From: Zafaria ginkgonis
GTDB lineage: Bacteria > Actinomycetota > Actinomycetes > Actinomycetales > Micrococcaceae
DNA: 64,000 nucleotides
Assembly: GCF_039540195.1 (NCBI RefSeq)
Contig: NZ_BAABEO010000024.1
Coordinates: 1 to 64,000 of the forward strand
Direction: 5' to 3'
Below the pieces are notes generated by a model that had not been told where the DNA came from, did not search any database, and saw only the letters and a program-made list of their open reading frames with translations. Shown in pieces: positions 35,436 to 43,964 of this stretch; position 1 is the stretch's first letter; each line of letters starts with the position of its first letter. The translations under genes and the position numbers were made by a program.

Positions 35436-37088
35436 ATGAACACCACTCCCGAGGTCCCGGAGATCCTCACGGCCGACGTGACGATCGTGGGCTTTGGCCC
35501 CGTAGGCAAGCTGCTGGCGATTCAGCTGGCTCGCCGCGGCCACCGGGTCGTCGTGGTCGACCGGAAGCAAGCCGGCTACCCGTTGCCGCGCGCGGTCACG
35601 CACTGCTCGGACTTTGCCCGCATCCTGCAGTCCGTCGGACTGGCCCCGGACACCATTCCCGAAGTGACCCAGCCCTACGACGACATGTACGTGTGGCGCA
35701 ATGGAATCGGGCAGACCCTGGTGGAGGTCGACTGGAGCGGCGTGGGCGAGTCCGGGTGGTACAACACCTACTTCTTCAACCAGCCTGACCTTGAGGACCG
35801 CCTGGATGCCCTCGTCGCCGAATTGCCCTCGGTCACCGTCCTGCGCGGCTGGGAGGCCGGCGACCTTTCCCAGGACGCCGTAGCCGCTCGGGCCGTGCTG
35901 CGCCGGTCCGAGGACGGGCGGCAGTGCACCGTCATCTCCAACTGGCTGGTCGGAGCGGATGGGGCCAACAGCGGGGTGCGCCGCTGGGCAGGGATCGACT
36001 GGCACGACGACGGATTCTTTTATGACTGGCTGGTCGTCGACGTCAAGCCCGGTCCTGAATTGGATTTCCCCCATGTGGCTTCCCAGCTGTGCGACACGGC
36101 CCGGCCGGCCACCATGGTGCCCGGGGGACCCGGGCGGCGCCGGTGGGAGTTCATGCGCCTTCCCGGAGAGACCAAGGAAGAACTCAACCGCGCGGAGAAA
36201 GCCTGGGAGCTGCTGGCGCCCTACGGCGTCACTCCGAACAACGCTGAGCTCGAGCGCCACTCCGTCTACACCTTCCAGGCCTGCTGGGCCACCCGATGGC
36301 GCCATGGCAGAGTGCTGTTGGCGGGGGACGCTGCCCACCTGATGCCTCCCTTTGCCGGCCAGGGCCTCGGCGCGGGAATGCGGGATGCCGTGAACCTCGC
36401 TTGGAAGCTCTCAGCCGTCCTTGACGGGCTAGCTGACGAGCGGCTCCTGGACACGTACGGCCCGGAACGCTCGCAGCACGCCGTCGCCTTCGTGAAGTTC
36501 TCCATGGCCCTCGGGGAGGTCATCTGCCTGACCGACCCGGCAGAAGCCGCCGAACGCGACCACCGGATGATTCGCGAGTGGGCCGACACGCGGACAGCGC
36601 CGGCTCCACCCCGGCCGGGGCTCGGTCCCGGCCTGCACATCGGCCAGCACGGCGGAGAGCTGGCGATCCAAGGGCGGGTCGCCCTTCCAGGTGGACGTAC
36701 TTCCCTGCTGGATGATGTTCTTGGTGGCCCCGGCGCCCTCCTGGCCCGTCATGCAGAAATGCTTCACGGCATTTCCCCCGCGGAGCGCAGGATTCTGGCA
36801 CGCGTGGGCATCCGCCTCGTGGCATTGGGCGACTCCGATGGAGCGGATCGTGACGGTATCACGATTGTCGAAGACATCGACGGTACCTACCATCGATGGT
36901 TGGACTCCCTTGAGCTTGAGGACTCGAAAACCAGCGTCGCGCTGATCCGGCCCGACTTCCACCTCTATGGCGCCGGAGGAAGCGCAGAGGCGCCGAGCCT
37001 GGTGGAAAGCCTGCTCGCCAGCCTGCACGGCGGGCACCCCACATATGGCCGCGACAGTCACGCCGCCAGGCAATCCGTCCCGCTCTAG
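35436..37088 (+). CDS. FAD-dependent hydroxylase, MhpA-like
   Basis: 550 residues, close to the 554 of E. coli MhpA. FAD motifs: VTIVGFGPVGKLLAIQLARRG (GxGxxG), VGADGANSGVRRW (DG) and GDAAHLMPPFAGQGLGAGMRDAVNL cut short (GD). C-terminal domain with RPDFHLYGAGG. MhpA adds a hydroxyl to 3-(3-hydroxyphenyl)propionate; resorcinol and related ring hydroxylases share the architecture. It is divergent from the transporter and DAPG-hydrolase-like gene across the mirrored operators. No extradiol dioxygenase gene is in the window, so the ring-cleavage step is elsewhere or different. Confidence 0.87.
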   Translation: MNTTPEVPEILTADVTIVGFGPVGKLLAIQLARRGHRVVVVDRKQAGYPLPRAVTHCSDFARILQSVGLAPDTIPEVTQPYDDMYVWRNGIGQTLVEVDWSGVGESGWYNTYFFNQPDLEDRLDALVAELPSVTVLRGWEAGDLSQDAVAARAVLRRSEDGRQCTVISNWLVGADGANSGVRRWAGIDWHDDGFFYDWLVVDVKPGPELDFPHVASQLCDTARPATMVPGGPGRRRWEFMRLPGETKEELNRAEKAWELLAPYGVTPNNAELERHSVYTFQACWATRWRHGRVLLAGDAAHLMPPFAGQGLGAGMRDAVNLAWKLSAVLDGLADERLLDTYGPERSQHAVAFVKFSMALGEVICLTDPAEAAERDHRMIREWADTRTAPAPPRPGLGPGLHIGQHGGELAIQGRVALPGGRTSLLDDVLGGPGALLARHAEMLHGISPAERRILARVGIRLVALGDSDGADRDGITIVEDIDGTYHRWLDSLELEDSKTSVALIRPDFHLYGAGGSAEAPSLVESLLASLHGGHPTYGRDSHAARQSVPL

Positions 37089-37171
37089 ACCCCGGGCAGA
37101 GCGACCGTCGGTCCGTATTGGTCTGATCCCGTCCCAAACCTGAAGCCGGAGAGCCTGGCGAGGACTTCCGG

Positions 37172-37945
37172 TTAGCGGGCGATCATGCCAGCGGTCAGGT
37201 CAATGTCGGCGCCGCAGAGCCCGCCCATGCCGAGCATGGCCACGACGGCGGCACCGACCTCCTCCTCGGTGACCATGCGCCGCGTGGCTGCCCGCGAGAC
37301 GTACTCCTCCTCGGCCTGTTCGACGGGGATGCCCCGGCGGGCTGCCTCCAGGGCGAAGTTCCGGCTCATCCGTGGTCCGGCGATCGGGCCGGGGGACAGG
37401 GAGTTTACGGCGACGCCGTGGGGCGCGACCTCGACCGCGAGCGTGGCGGTCAGGCCAAGCACCGCCGCCTTGGACGCGCCGTACGGGGTGCGGCCCGAGA
37501 GCGGGCGCTTCGCTGCGACCGAGGCGATGTTGATGATGTCTCCGGCGCCGCGCGCGATCATCGGCGGGAGGAACGCCCGGCACATGAGGAAGGTCCCCCG
37601 CACGTTCACGGCGAAGACGTCATCCCACTCCTGGGGGTCGATGTCCGTCAGGGGCGCCACCGGCCCGGCCACGCCGGCGTTGTTGACCAGGATGGAGATG
37701 GACCGTTCAGCCAGCGCATCGCGCGCGTCGTCGACGGACTTCGGATCGGACGTGTCGCAGATGATTGTGAAGGCTTCGCCGCCCAGGTCCGCGATCTCGG
37801 CGGCAACCGCCTCCAGCTTTTCGGGCTGCCGTCCCAGCAGGCCAACGGCTACGCCCTCACTCGCCAAGGCGAGGGAAATCGCGCGGCCGAGGCCGTTCCC
37901 GGCGCCGGTGACAACCGCACTCCGTCCGGAGAGTACGCCGCTCAT
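37172..37945 (-). CDS. SDR family oxidoreductase
   Basis: 257 residues. TGAGNGLGRAISLAL (cofactor), NNAGVAGP, catalytic Ser in NIASVAAKRP and Tyr/Lys in TPYGASKAAVLGL; ends with GADIDLTAGMIAR. Convergent with the MhpA-like gene and preceded by its own palindromic promoter, so it may be a separate unit. Reaction is probably an alcohol/ketone conversion; substrate unknown. Confidence 0.87.
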   Translation of the reverse strand: MSGVLSGRSAVVTGAGNGLGRAISLALASEGVAVGLLGRQPEKLEAVAAEIADLGGEAFTIICDTSDPKSVDDARDALAERSISILVNNAGVAGPVAPLTDIDPQEWDDVFAVNVRGTFLMCRAFLPPMIARGAGDIINIASVAAKRPLSGRTPYGASKAAVLGLTATLAVEVAPHGVAVNSLSPGPIAGPRMSRNFALEAARRGIPVEQAEEEYVSRAATRRMVTEEEVGAAVVAMLGMGGLCGADIDLTAGMIAR

Positions 37946-38027
37946 GCCTGGACCGGCCCGAGTGGAGGCTGTGGGGTGAACATTCTGTTTCTCCTGGTAA
38001 CGGTTGTCCCGAAGCTCCCAGTCTCTT

Positions 38028-38048
38028 TGTATACGTATACATTGTCAA
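38028..38048 (-). promoter_or_regulatory. Palindrome TGTATACGTATACA beside a -35 box
   Basis: A 14-bp perfect palindrome (38028-38041) lies next to a consensus -35 TTGACA on the minus strand (38043-38048), reading towards the SDR gene. The palindrome fills the spacer, where a repressor would block the promoter. The shape recalls GntR-family sites (GTxTAxAC). No good -10 could be picked. Confidence 0.5.
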
Positions 38049-38079
38049 GGGCCCCTGTTCGACGCCGCCCGCCGGTCCG

Positions 38080-38862
38080 TCAGCGGGCCGAAACAGCGCC
38101 GGCGTCGAACCCCTTTTCCTCCATCCCCTTCTCTCCCAGCCACCCTGCGGCCCCGGCCGCGAATTCGGCCGGCGCCAGGGCCGAGGCCCCGGCCGGGACC
38201 GCGCCGAGGAAGGGCACCGGCAGCCCGCGCAGGTGCTCCCGGTTGGACAGCTCCACCTGGTCCGGGTCCTCGGGCCAGGATCCGATGACCAGCCCGGCCA
38301 CGTGCAGGCCCCGGCGGCCGAGCGCCTCCAGGGTCAGCTGGGTGTGGTTGAGGGTGCCGAGCCCGCTGCGGCAGACCACCACGGTTCCGGCCCGCTCCGG
38401 GAAGGCGGCCGCGAGGTCGGCGAGGGTGTGCCCGGCACCGTCCAGCTCCACCAGCAGCCCGCCGGCGCCTTCGACCAGCACGTGCCGGTGGTCCCTGGCC
38501 AGTCCCTCGATGCGCGCGACATGCTCGGCCAGGGGCGGCAGCGCGGCGCCCTCCAAGGCGGCGGCCGGCGGCGGGGCCATCGGGGCCTTCAGCCGGACGC
38601 CTTCGAAGACCTCCGGGACGCCGGCCAGCCGCCGCACCTCGTCCATGTCGCCCGGCTCGTCCCCGAGCACGCCGGTCTGCGTGGGCTTGTACACCGCCAC
38701 GGCGCCTGCGGTGGGCTCGTGCGGGCCGGAATCACCCGGCCCGTGCGGGCCGGACCGGGACAGGAGGGCGGCGAGCGCCGCCGTCGTGATGGTCTTGCCG
38801 ACGCCGGTGTCCGTCCCGGTGACGAACAGCAGCGGCGGCAGGGCGGAAGGGCGCGCGGTCAT
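38080..38862 (-). CDS. bioD: Dethiobiotin synthetase
   Basis: 260 residues. P-loop VTGTDTGVGKTITTAAL at residues 14-30, VYKPTQTG, and VEGAGGLLVELD are BioD hallmarks. The enzyme closes the ureido ring of 7,8-diaminopelargonate with CO2 and ATP. Residues 37-52 form a Gly/Pro/His-rich insertion (SGPHGPGDSGPHEP). Last gene of the biotin operon, 13 bp after the P450 gene. Confidence 0.93.
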   Translation of the reverse strand: MTARPSALPPLLFVTGTDTGVGKTITTAALAALLSRSGPHGPGDSGPHEPTAGAVAVYKPTQTGVLGDEPGDMDEVRRLAGVPEVFEGVRLKAPMAPPPAAALEGAALPPLAEHVARIEGLARDHRHVLVEGAGGLLVELDGAGHTLADLAAAFPERAGTVVVCRSGLGTLNHTQLTLEALGRRGLHVAGLVIGSWPEDPDQVELSNREHLRGLPVPFLGAVPAGASALAPAEFAAGAAGWLGEKGMEEKGFDAGAVSAR

Positions 38863-38875
38863 AGTTCCTCCATGG

Positions 38876-39955
38876 TCAGAGTGCCTCCACGGTTACGGTC
38901 AGCGGAGCCTGGAAGGAAAGCAGCCGCAGCCAGTCCGGCTCCGGCCCGCACAGGCGCACGCCAGGCAGCGCGCGGGCGGTTTCCTCCACGGCCAGGACGG
39001 TCTCCAGCTCGGCGAGCTTCGCGCCGAGGCAGCGGTGCAGCCCGTGCCCGAAGGCCAGCGAGTAGGCGGTGGGGGCGGCGTCCGGATCATGGTGGCCGGC
39101 CAGCTCCAGCAGGATCTCGGACCCCGCGGGCAGTTCGGTGCCGCCCAGGACCGTGTCCGCCGGGCAGGCCCGGCGCCAGGTGTGCACCGACGGTTCCACG
39201 GCCAGGACTGTACGGACCAGCTCCCGGGCGGAGCCGCCGCCGGCCAACCGCGCCCAGTGCGCCGGATCCTGCAGCGCCCGGTAGAGGGCGGTGCCGATCA
39301 GCAGGGCGGTGGTCTCCTGCCCGGCGATCAGCAGGAAGTAGCCCAGCGAGCAGACCTCGGCGGTGGACAGCCCGGCCGCGGACAGGGCGCCGAAGAGCGA
39401 GCCGCCGCCGCGGCTGGCGATGACCTCCGCCCGCAGCCACGTGTAGAACTCGGCCGCGGTCCGCGCCAGCTCCAGCTGGCGGTCCTCGTCCGGCCAGCCC
39501 CAGAACAGCTCCAGCGAATCCTGGCTCCAGCGCTTGAGCACGGCCGGATCCGGCAACGGGAAGCCGGTGAGCTCCTGCATGATCACCGGCGGGATGTGCG
39601 CGGCAATCGTCGCGGCCAGGTCCACCGGGCCGCCGGGCTGGTCCACCGGCCCGCCAGCCAGGGCGGCCGCCGCCGCCTCGGCACGGGCCCGGGTCAGCTC
39701 CCGCACCCGCGGACCGATGCCGGCGACCTTGGCCGGGGTGAAGAACCCGGCCACCACCGAACGCACCAGACGGTGCCGTTCCCCGGTGGCGGAGGCCAGC
39801 ACGGGAGGCAGGGCGAAGCGCGCCCGGCTGAGGATCCGCAGCGCCGCCGGGCTCAGCGGCACCACCGACGTCAGGGCGTTGGTGGGCAGGAAGTCGTCGA
39901 TCCGGCGCAGGACCTCGCGGACCTGCTCCGGGTCCTGGACCACGTGGTAGCTCAT
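38876..39955 (-). CDS. Cytochrome P450 within the biotin operon
   Basis: 359 residues, short for a P450 (about 400). Heme-binding loop FGHGLHRCLGAKLAELE with the ligand Cys, ExxR in SARELVRTVL, and the oxygen-activating I-helix motif AGQETT. The start overlaps the bioF stop by 4 bp (ATGA), so it is part of the operon. In Bacillus, P450 BioI cleaves a fatty acyl-ACP to give pimeloyl-ACP for BioF; this protein may do the same, since no bioC, bioH or bioW is seen here. It is not a close BioI match by eye, so the role rests on context. Confidence 0.88.
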   Translation of the reverse strand: MSYHVVQDPEQVREVLRRIDDFLPTNALTSVVPLSPAALRILSRARFALPPVLASATGERHRLVRSVVAGFFTPAKVAGIGPRVRELTRARAEAAAAALAGGPVDQPGGPVDLAATIAAHIPPVIMQELTGFPLPDPAVLKRWSQDSLELFWGWPDEDRQLELARTAAEFYTWLRAEVIASRGGGSLFGALSAAGLSTAEVCSLGYFLLIAGQETTALLIGTALYRALQDPAHWARLAGGGSARELVRTVLAVEPSVHTWRRACPADTVLGGTELPAGSEILLELAGHHDPDAAPTAYSLAFGHGLHRCLGAKLAELETVLAVEETARALPGVRLCGPEPDWLRLLSFQAPLTVTVEAL

Positions 39956-41160
39956 GCGGGAACCTCCGTCAGGGACAGCAGGGTGCGGATCAGGGCGGCG
40001 GCGGCGCGGAGCTGTTCCGGGGACAGGTCTGCCCGGGCGGTGAGGCGCAGCCGCGAGATCCCGTCCGGCACGCTCGGGGGGCGGAAGCAGCCCACCAGCA
40101 CGCCCGCCTCCTCCAGTCGCGCGGCCAGGCCGGCGGCGCGGGTGGCCGGGCCGACGGGCACGGACTGGACGGCGCCGGCGGCCTGTTCCAGGCCCAGGGC
40201 CCCGGCGATCAGTGCCGCGTTGCGGGCCACGGATTCCACCCGCCCGGGCTCGGCGGCGATGATCCGGCAGGCCTCCGCGGCCGCGGCGGCGGCGCAGGGG
40301 GCCAGGGCGGTGTCGAAGATGAAGCTCCGGGCGGTGTTGACCAGGTGCTCGCGCAGCGCGGCGGACCCGAGCACGGCCCCGCCCTGGGCCCCGAGGGCCT
40401 TGGAGAGGGTGGTGGTCAGCACCACGTGCTCGGCCCCGGCCAGCCCGGCCGCGTGCACCGCCCCGCGTCCGCCGCCGGCCACGCCGATTCCGTGCGCCTC
40501 GTCGACCACCAGCAGCGCGTCGTACTCGGCGCACAGTTCCGCGGTGGCGGCCACATCCGCGGCGTCCCCGAGCACCGAGTAGATGGATTCGATCACGACG
40601 ACGGCGCGCGGCTGGCTGCGCTGCGCCAGCAGCCGGGCCAGCGCCTCCAGGTCCCCGTGGGGGAACACCTCCAGGGGGGAGCGGGAGAGCCGGGCGCCGT
40701 CGATCAGGGAGGCGTGGGCGTGTTCGTCCCGGACGATCAGCGTCCCGGGTCCGCCGAGCGCGGTGAGGATGCCCAGGTTCGCGGTGTAGCCGCTGGAGAA
40801 CGCGAGCGCCGCGGGCTGGCCGGTCAGGGCGGCAAGTTCGGCCTCCAGTTCGGCGTGGACCGGGTGCGTGCCGGTGACCACCCGGGAGGAGCGGGCGCCG
40901 GTGCCGTAGCGGGCAACGGCGGCAATCCCGGCCGCCTGCAGCCGCGGATCCGCGGCGAGGCCGAGGTAGTCGTTGGAGGCCAGGTCCAAAAGAGGGGAGT
41001 CCAACACGGCCGTATCCAGGACGGCGGCGCCGTTGCGGGAAGCATCGGTGCGGGATGCATCTAGGTGGGATACATCTGGGCGCGGCACGGTGCTCCGGAC
41101 CAGGCCGCGGCGGCTGCGGACCCGCGCCTGGGCGCCGAGCCAGTCCTGCATGGAGCCCAT
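39952..41160 (-). CDS. bioF: 8-amino-7-oxononanoate synthase
   Basis: 402 residues. DLASNDYLGLAADPRL, GTGARSSRVVTGTHPVH, DEAHGIGVAGGGRG and the PLP lysine in TTLSKALGAQGGAV are BioF signatures. It joins pimeloyl thioester and alanine. Residues 20-50 carry an Asp/Arg/Ala-rich low-complexity stretch. The start shares a base with the bioA stop; the P450 start overlaps its own stop. Confidence 0.94.
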   Translation of the reverse strand: MGSMQDWLGAQARVRSRRGLVRSTVPRPDVSHLDASRTDASRNGAAVLDTAVLDSPLLDLASNDYLGLAADPRLQAAGIAAVARYGTGARSSRVVTGTHPVHAELEAELAALTGQPAALAFSSGYTANLGILTALGGPGTLIVRDEHAHASLIDGARLSRSPLEVFPHGDLEALARLLAQRSQPRAVVVIESIYSVLGDAADVAATAELCAEYDALLVVDEAHGIGVAGGGRGAVHAAGLAGAEHVVLTTTLSKALGAQGGAVLGSAALREHLVNTARSFIFDTALAPCAAAAAAEACRIIAAEPGRVESVARNAALIAGALGLEQAAGAVQSVPVGPATRAAGLAARLEEAGVLVGCFRPPSVPDGISRLRLTARADLSPEQLRAAAALIRTLLSLTEVPA

Positions 41161-42614
41161 CAGCCGTGCACCGCCCCGACGGCGGCGACGATGCCGCTTC
41201 CGATCGCGGCCACGTCCGCGGCGGAGCAGACGTACGGCGGCATGGCGTAGACGAGGTTACGGAACGGGCGCACCCACACGCCGTGTTCGAGCGCGGCGCG
41301 GGTGAGGGCCTGGACGTCCACCGGCCGGTCCAGTTCGACGACGCCGACGGCGCCGAGGACGCGCACGTCACGGACCGATCCCAGGCCGGCGGCCGGGGCC
41401 AGCGACGCCTGCAGGGCCCCTTCGATGCTGCGGACCTGGTCCCTCCACCGGGCGGAAGCCAGCAGGTCCAGCGAGGCGGACGCCACCGCGCAGGCCAGCG
41501 GGTTGGCCATGAAGGTGGGCCCGTGCAGCAGGGCCCGGAACTCCGAGGCGGTGATCGCCGCGGCGACGCCGGAGGAGCACAGCAGCGCCGCCAGCGTCAG
41601 GTAGCCGCCGGTCAGCGCCTTGCCCACGCACATCACGTCAGGCACCACGCCCGCCCACTCGCCGGCGAAGAGCCTGCCGGTGCGGCCGAAGCCGGTGGCG
41701 ATCTCGTCGAAGATGAGCAGCAGCCCGTGCTCGTCAGCGACCCGGCGCAGCGCCCGCAGGCACTCGGGCGCGTAGGCGTGCATGCCGCCGGCCCCCTGCA
41801 GCACCGGCTCCACGATAATGCCTGCCAGCTCCTGCCCGTCACGTTCGACGGCGGCCTCCAGTTCCGCCACCCACGCGGCGACCTCGGCCGCGTCCGAGGC
41901 CAGCACGCCGTCGGGGGACAGGCCGCCATTCAGCCGCGCGGCCGGCGGTCGGGGCAGGAAACGCTGGGCGGGCAGGGAGGGGAAGGCCGCGTGCATGCCG
42001 TCCACCGGATCGCACACGCTCATCGCGCCGAACGTGTCCCCGTGGTAGCCCCCGCGCAGGGCCAGGAACGCGTGCCTGTCCGGCCGGCCGGTGGCCGCCT
42101 GGTACTGGATGGCCAGCTTCAGGGCCACCTCCACGGAGACGGAACCGGAGTCGGCGAGGAACACGTGCCGCAGCGGCTCCGGGGCCAGCTCCACCAGCTG
42201 CTCGGCCAGCCGGACGGCGGGTTCGTGCGTGAGGCCGCCGAACATGACGTGGCTGAAGCGCCCGGCCTGGTCCCGCACCGCGGCGTCCAGCACGGGGTGC
42301 CGGTAGCCGTGGATGGCGGACCACCAGGAGCTCATCGCGTCCACGGCCTCGAAGCGCTCGCCGTCGGACGACTCCAGACGCAGCCGCACGCCCTCCGCGG
42401 CGGTGACCGCGTACGGGGCGGGCCCGTCCAGCGGGGCGTACGGATGCCAGAGCAGGCCGCGGTCGCGGGCGATCAGCGTGGGGCCGGCCGGCGCGGAACC
42501 GGCCGCTTGCGGACTGCTCGCTCCCGCGTTAACCAGCGCGGCGCTCGCCAGTCCGGCCCCTACCAGCCCCGTCATGCCCAGCCCCGTGCCGCCCAGCAGC
42601 GCGGACTCAGGCAT
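41160..42614 (-). CDS. bioA: Adenosylmethionine-8-amino-7-oxononanoate aminotransferase
   Basis: 484 residues from an ATG inside the end of bioB (8-bp overlap). RDRGLLWHPYAPLDG, AMSSWWSAIHGYRHP, LALRGGYHGDTFGAMS, FDEIATGFGRTG and the PLP lysine in CVGKALTGGYLTLAA identify BioA, which transaminates KAPA using S-adenosylmethionine. About 45 residues precede the family's usual start (Gly/Ala/Leu-rich), so a downstream start is possible, though overlap with bioB favours this one. Confidence 0.93.
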   Translation of the reverse strand: MPESALLGGTGLGMTGLVGAGLASAALVNAGASSPQAAGSAPAGPTLIARDRGLLWHPYAPLDGPAPYAVTAAEGVRLRLESSDGERFEAVDAMSSWWSAIHGYRHPVLDAAVRDQAGRFSHVMFGGLTHEPAVRLAEQLVELAPEPLRHVFLADSGSVSVEVALKLAIQYQAATGRPDRHAFLALRGGYHGDTFGAMSVCDPVDGMHAAFPSLPAQRFLPRPPAARLNGGLSPDGVLASDAAEVAAWVAELEAAVERDGQELAGIIVEPVLQGAGGMHAYAPECLRALRRVADEHGLLLIFDEIATGFGRTGRLFAGEWAGVVPDVMCVGKALTGGYLTLAALLCSSGVAAAITASEFRALLHGPTFMANPLACAVASASLDLLASARWRDQVRSIEGALQASLAPAAGLGSVRDVRVLGAVGVVELDRPVDVQALTRAALEHGVWVRPFRNLVYAMPPYVCSAADVAAIGSGIVAAVGAVHG

Positions 42615-43785
42615 TGGGTGCCAGCGCGGTGCCGGCGCCGCGGCGGCGAATGGCCAATTCGACGGGGGAGGCGGGTTCGACGGCGGAGGCGGGCTCGACG
42701 GCGGAGGACCCGCCGTCGTCGGCCGAGCAGCACGCATCCGCCGCGCACGCGTGGGCGGCCACTGTGTCCGCGCCCACCGCATCCGCGGCGACCGGAGCAG
42801 CGCCGGCCGGGGCCAGGACCGTGAACCCGGCGTCGGAGATCATGTCCAGGTCGGCCTTCGTGGCCTGCCCCTCGCTGGTCAGGTAGTCGCCGAGGAAGAG
42901 CGAGTTGGCCACGTGCAGGGCCAGCGGCTGCAGCGAGCGCAGGTGCATCTCCCGCCCGCCGGCCATGCGCAGCTCGGTGTCCGGGCAGGCGAAGCGGACC
43001 AGAGCCAGGATCCGCAGGCAGTGCGCCGGGGTCAGCAGCCAGGTGCCCTCCAGCGGGGTGCCGTCGAAGGGCATCAGGAAGTTCACCGGAATCGAGTCGC
43101 TGCCCAGGTCCCGCAGGGCGAAGACCGCGTCGATCAGCTCCTCGTCCGTCTCTCCCATGCCCACGATCAGGCCCGAGCAGGGGGAGAGCCCGGCGTCCTT
43201 GGCCGCGGTCACCGTGCGCACGCGGTCCGCGTACTCGTGGGTGGTGCAGATGTCCGCGTAGTTGGACTCGCTGGTGTTCAGGTTGTGGTTGTAGGCGTCC
43301 ACGCCGGCCGCCTTGAGCTTGTCGGCCTGGCCCTCCTTGAGGATTCCCAGGCAGGCGCAGACCTCCACGTGGGGGTGCTCCTCCTTGAGCCCGGCCACCA
43401 TGGTGGCCACCCGGTCCACGTCGCGGTTGGTGGGGCCCTTGCCGCTGGCCACCAGGCAGACCCGGGACGCGCCGGCGCGGATGCCGCTGGCCGCCTGCTC
43501 GGCCGCCTCGTGGGGCTTGAGCCAGGTGTACTTGAGGATTTCAGCTGCCGATCCCAGCCGCTGCGAGCAGTAGGTGCAGTCCTCCGGGCACAGGCCGGAC
43601 TTGAGGTTGACAAGGTAGTTCGCCTTGACGGTGTTGCCGAAGTGGGCGCGGCGCAGGCGGGCGGCCGCGGCCACCAGGTCCATCAGCGCGCCGTCGTCGG
43701 AGCCGAGGATCGCGCGGGCGTCCTCGCGGGTCAGGGTGCCGCCGGAGAGTTGCCGTTCGGCCAGGACATCAAAGGAATTGAACAC
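42607..43785 (-). CDS. bioB: Biotin synthase with unusual C-terminal tail
   Basis: 392 residues from GTG. Radical-SAM cluster Cys66, Cys70 and Cys73 (CPEDCTYC), then YNHNLNTS, PVNFLMPFDGTPLEG and AGGREMHLRSLQ, all typical of BioB, which inserts sulfur into dethiobiotin. The usual length is near 330-350; about 60 extra C-terminal residues contain a Cys cluster (HACAADACC) and a VEPAS repeat encoded by an 18-bp DNA repeat. First gene of the operon; its start is covered by a palindromic operator and may be leaderless. Confidence 0.95.
   Translation of the reverse strand: MFNSFDVLAERQLSGGTLTREDARAILGSDDGALMDLVAAAARLRRAHFGNTVKANYLVNLKSGLCPEDCTYCSQRLGSAAEILKYTWLKPHEAAEQAASGIRAGASRVCLVASGKGPTNRDVDRVATMVAGLKEEHPHVEVCACLGILKEGQADKLKAAGVDAYNHNLNTSESNYADICTTHEYADRVRTVTAAKDAGLSPCSGLIVGMGETDEELIDAVFALRDLGSDSIPVNFLMPFDGTPLEGTWLLTPAHCLRILALVRFACPDTELRMAGGREMHLRSLQPLALHVANSLFLGDYLTSEGQATKADLDMISDAGFTVLAPAGAAPVAADAVGADTVAAHACAADACCSADDGGSSAVEPASAVEPASPVELAIRRRGAGTALAPNA
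42658..42711. repeat. Three 18-bp tandem repeats in the bioB 3' end
   Basis: Unit TTCGACGGCGGAGGCGGG with one or a few changes per copy (42658-42675, 42676-42693, 42694-42711). It encodes the VEPASx repeat of the BioB tail and keeps frame in bioB. Confidence 0.75.
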
Positions 43786-43821
43786 CGTTCAATGATTGGG
43801 TGCGCGGCGGGAAGATGTCAA
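43777..43821 (-). promoter_or_regulatory. Biotin operon promoter with BioQ-like operator
   Basis: Perfect palindrome ATTGAACACCGTTCAAT (43777-43793) fits TGAAC-N3-GTTCA, the motif described for BioQ in corynebacteria and mycobacteria. On the minus strand TTGACA (43816-43821), an 18-bp spacer and AATCAT (43792-43797) put transcription start about six bases on, at the bioB GTG (43785), so the message is probably leaderless. Confidence 0.7.
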
Positions 43822-43964
43822 AGGTTTTCTTGGGAACGGATTCCGGAACGACGGCGGCGACGGGCTTTGCCGCGTGCCGTCGGGAGCCCTCGAGAGGAGC
43901 CAGCGCGGACCGGTGGCCGGCGCTGCCGCTCCTGCGCCAACCTGCCCCTGACCTGATCTTTTAG

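Noticed and set aside
37418..40582. A frame of over 1000 codons on the plus strand
   Set aside because: It crosses bioF, P450, bioD and SDR genes on the opposite strand and its product is Pro/Arg/Ser-rich without any family pattern.
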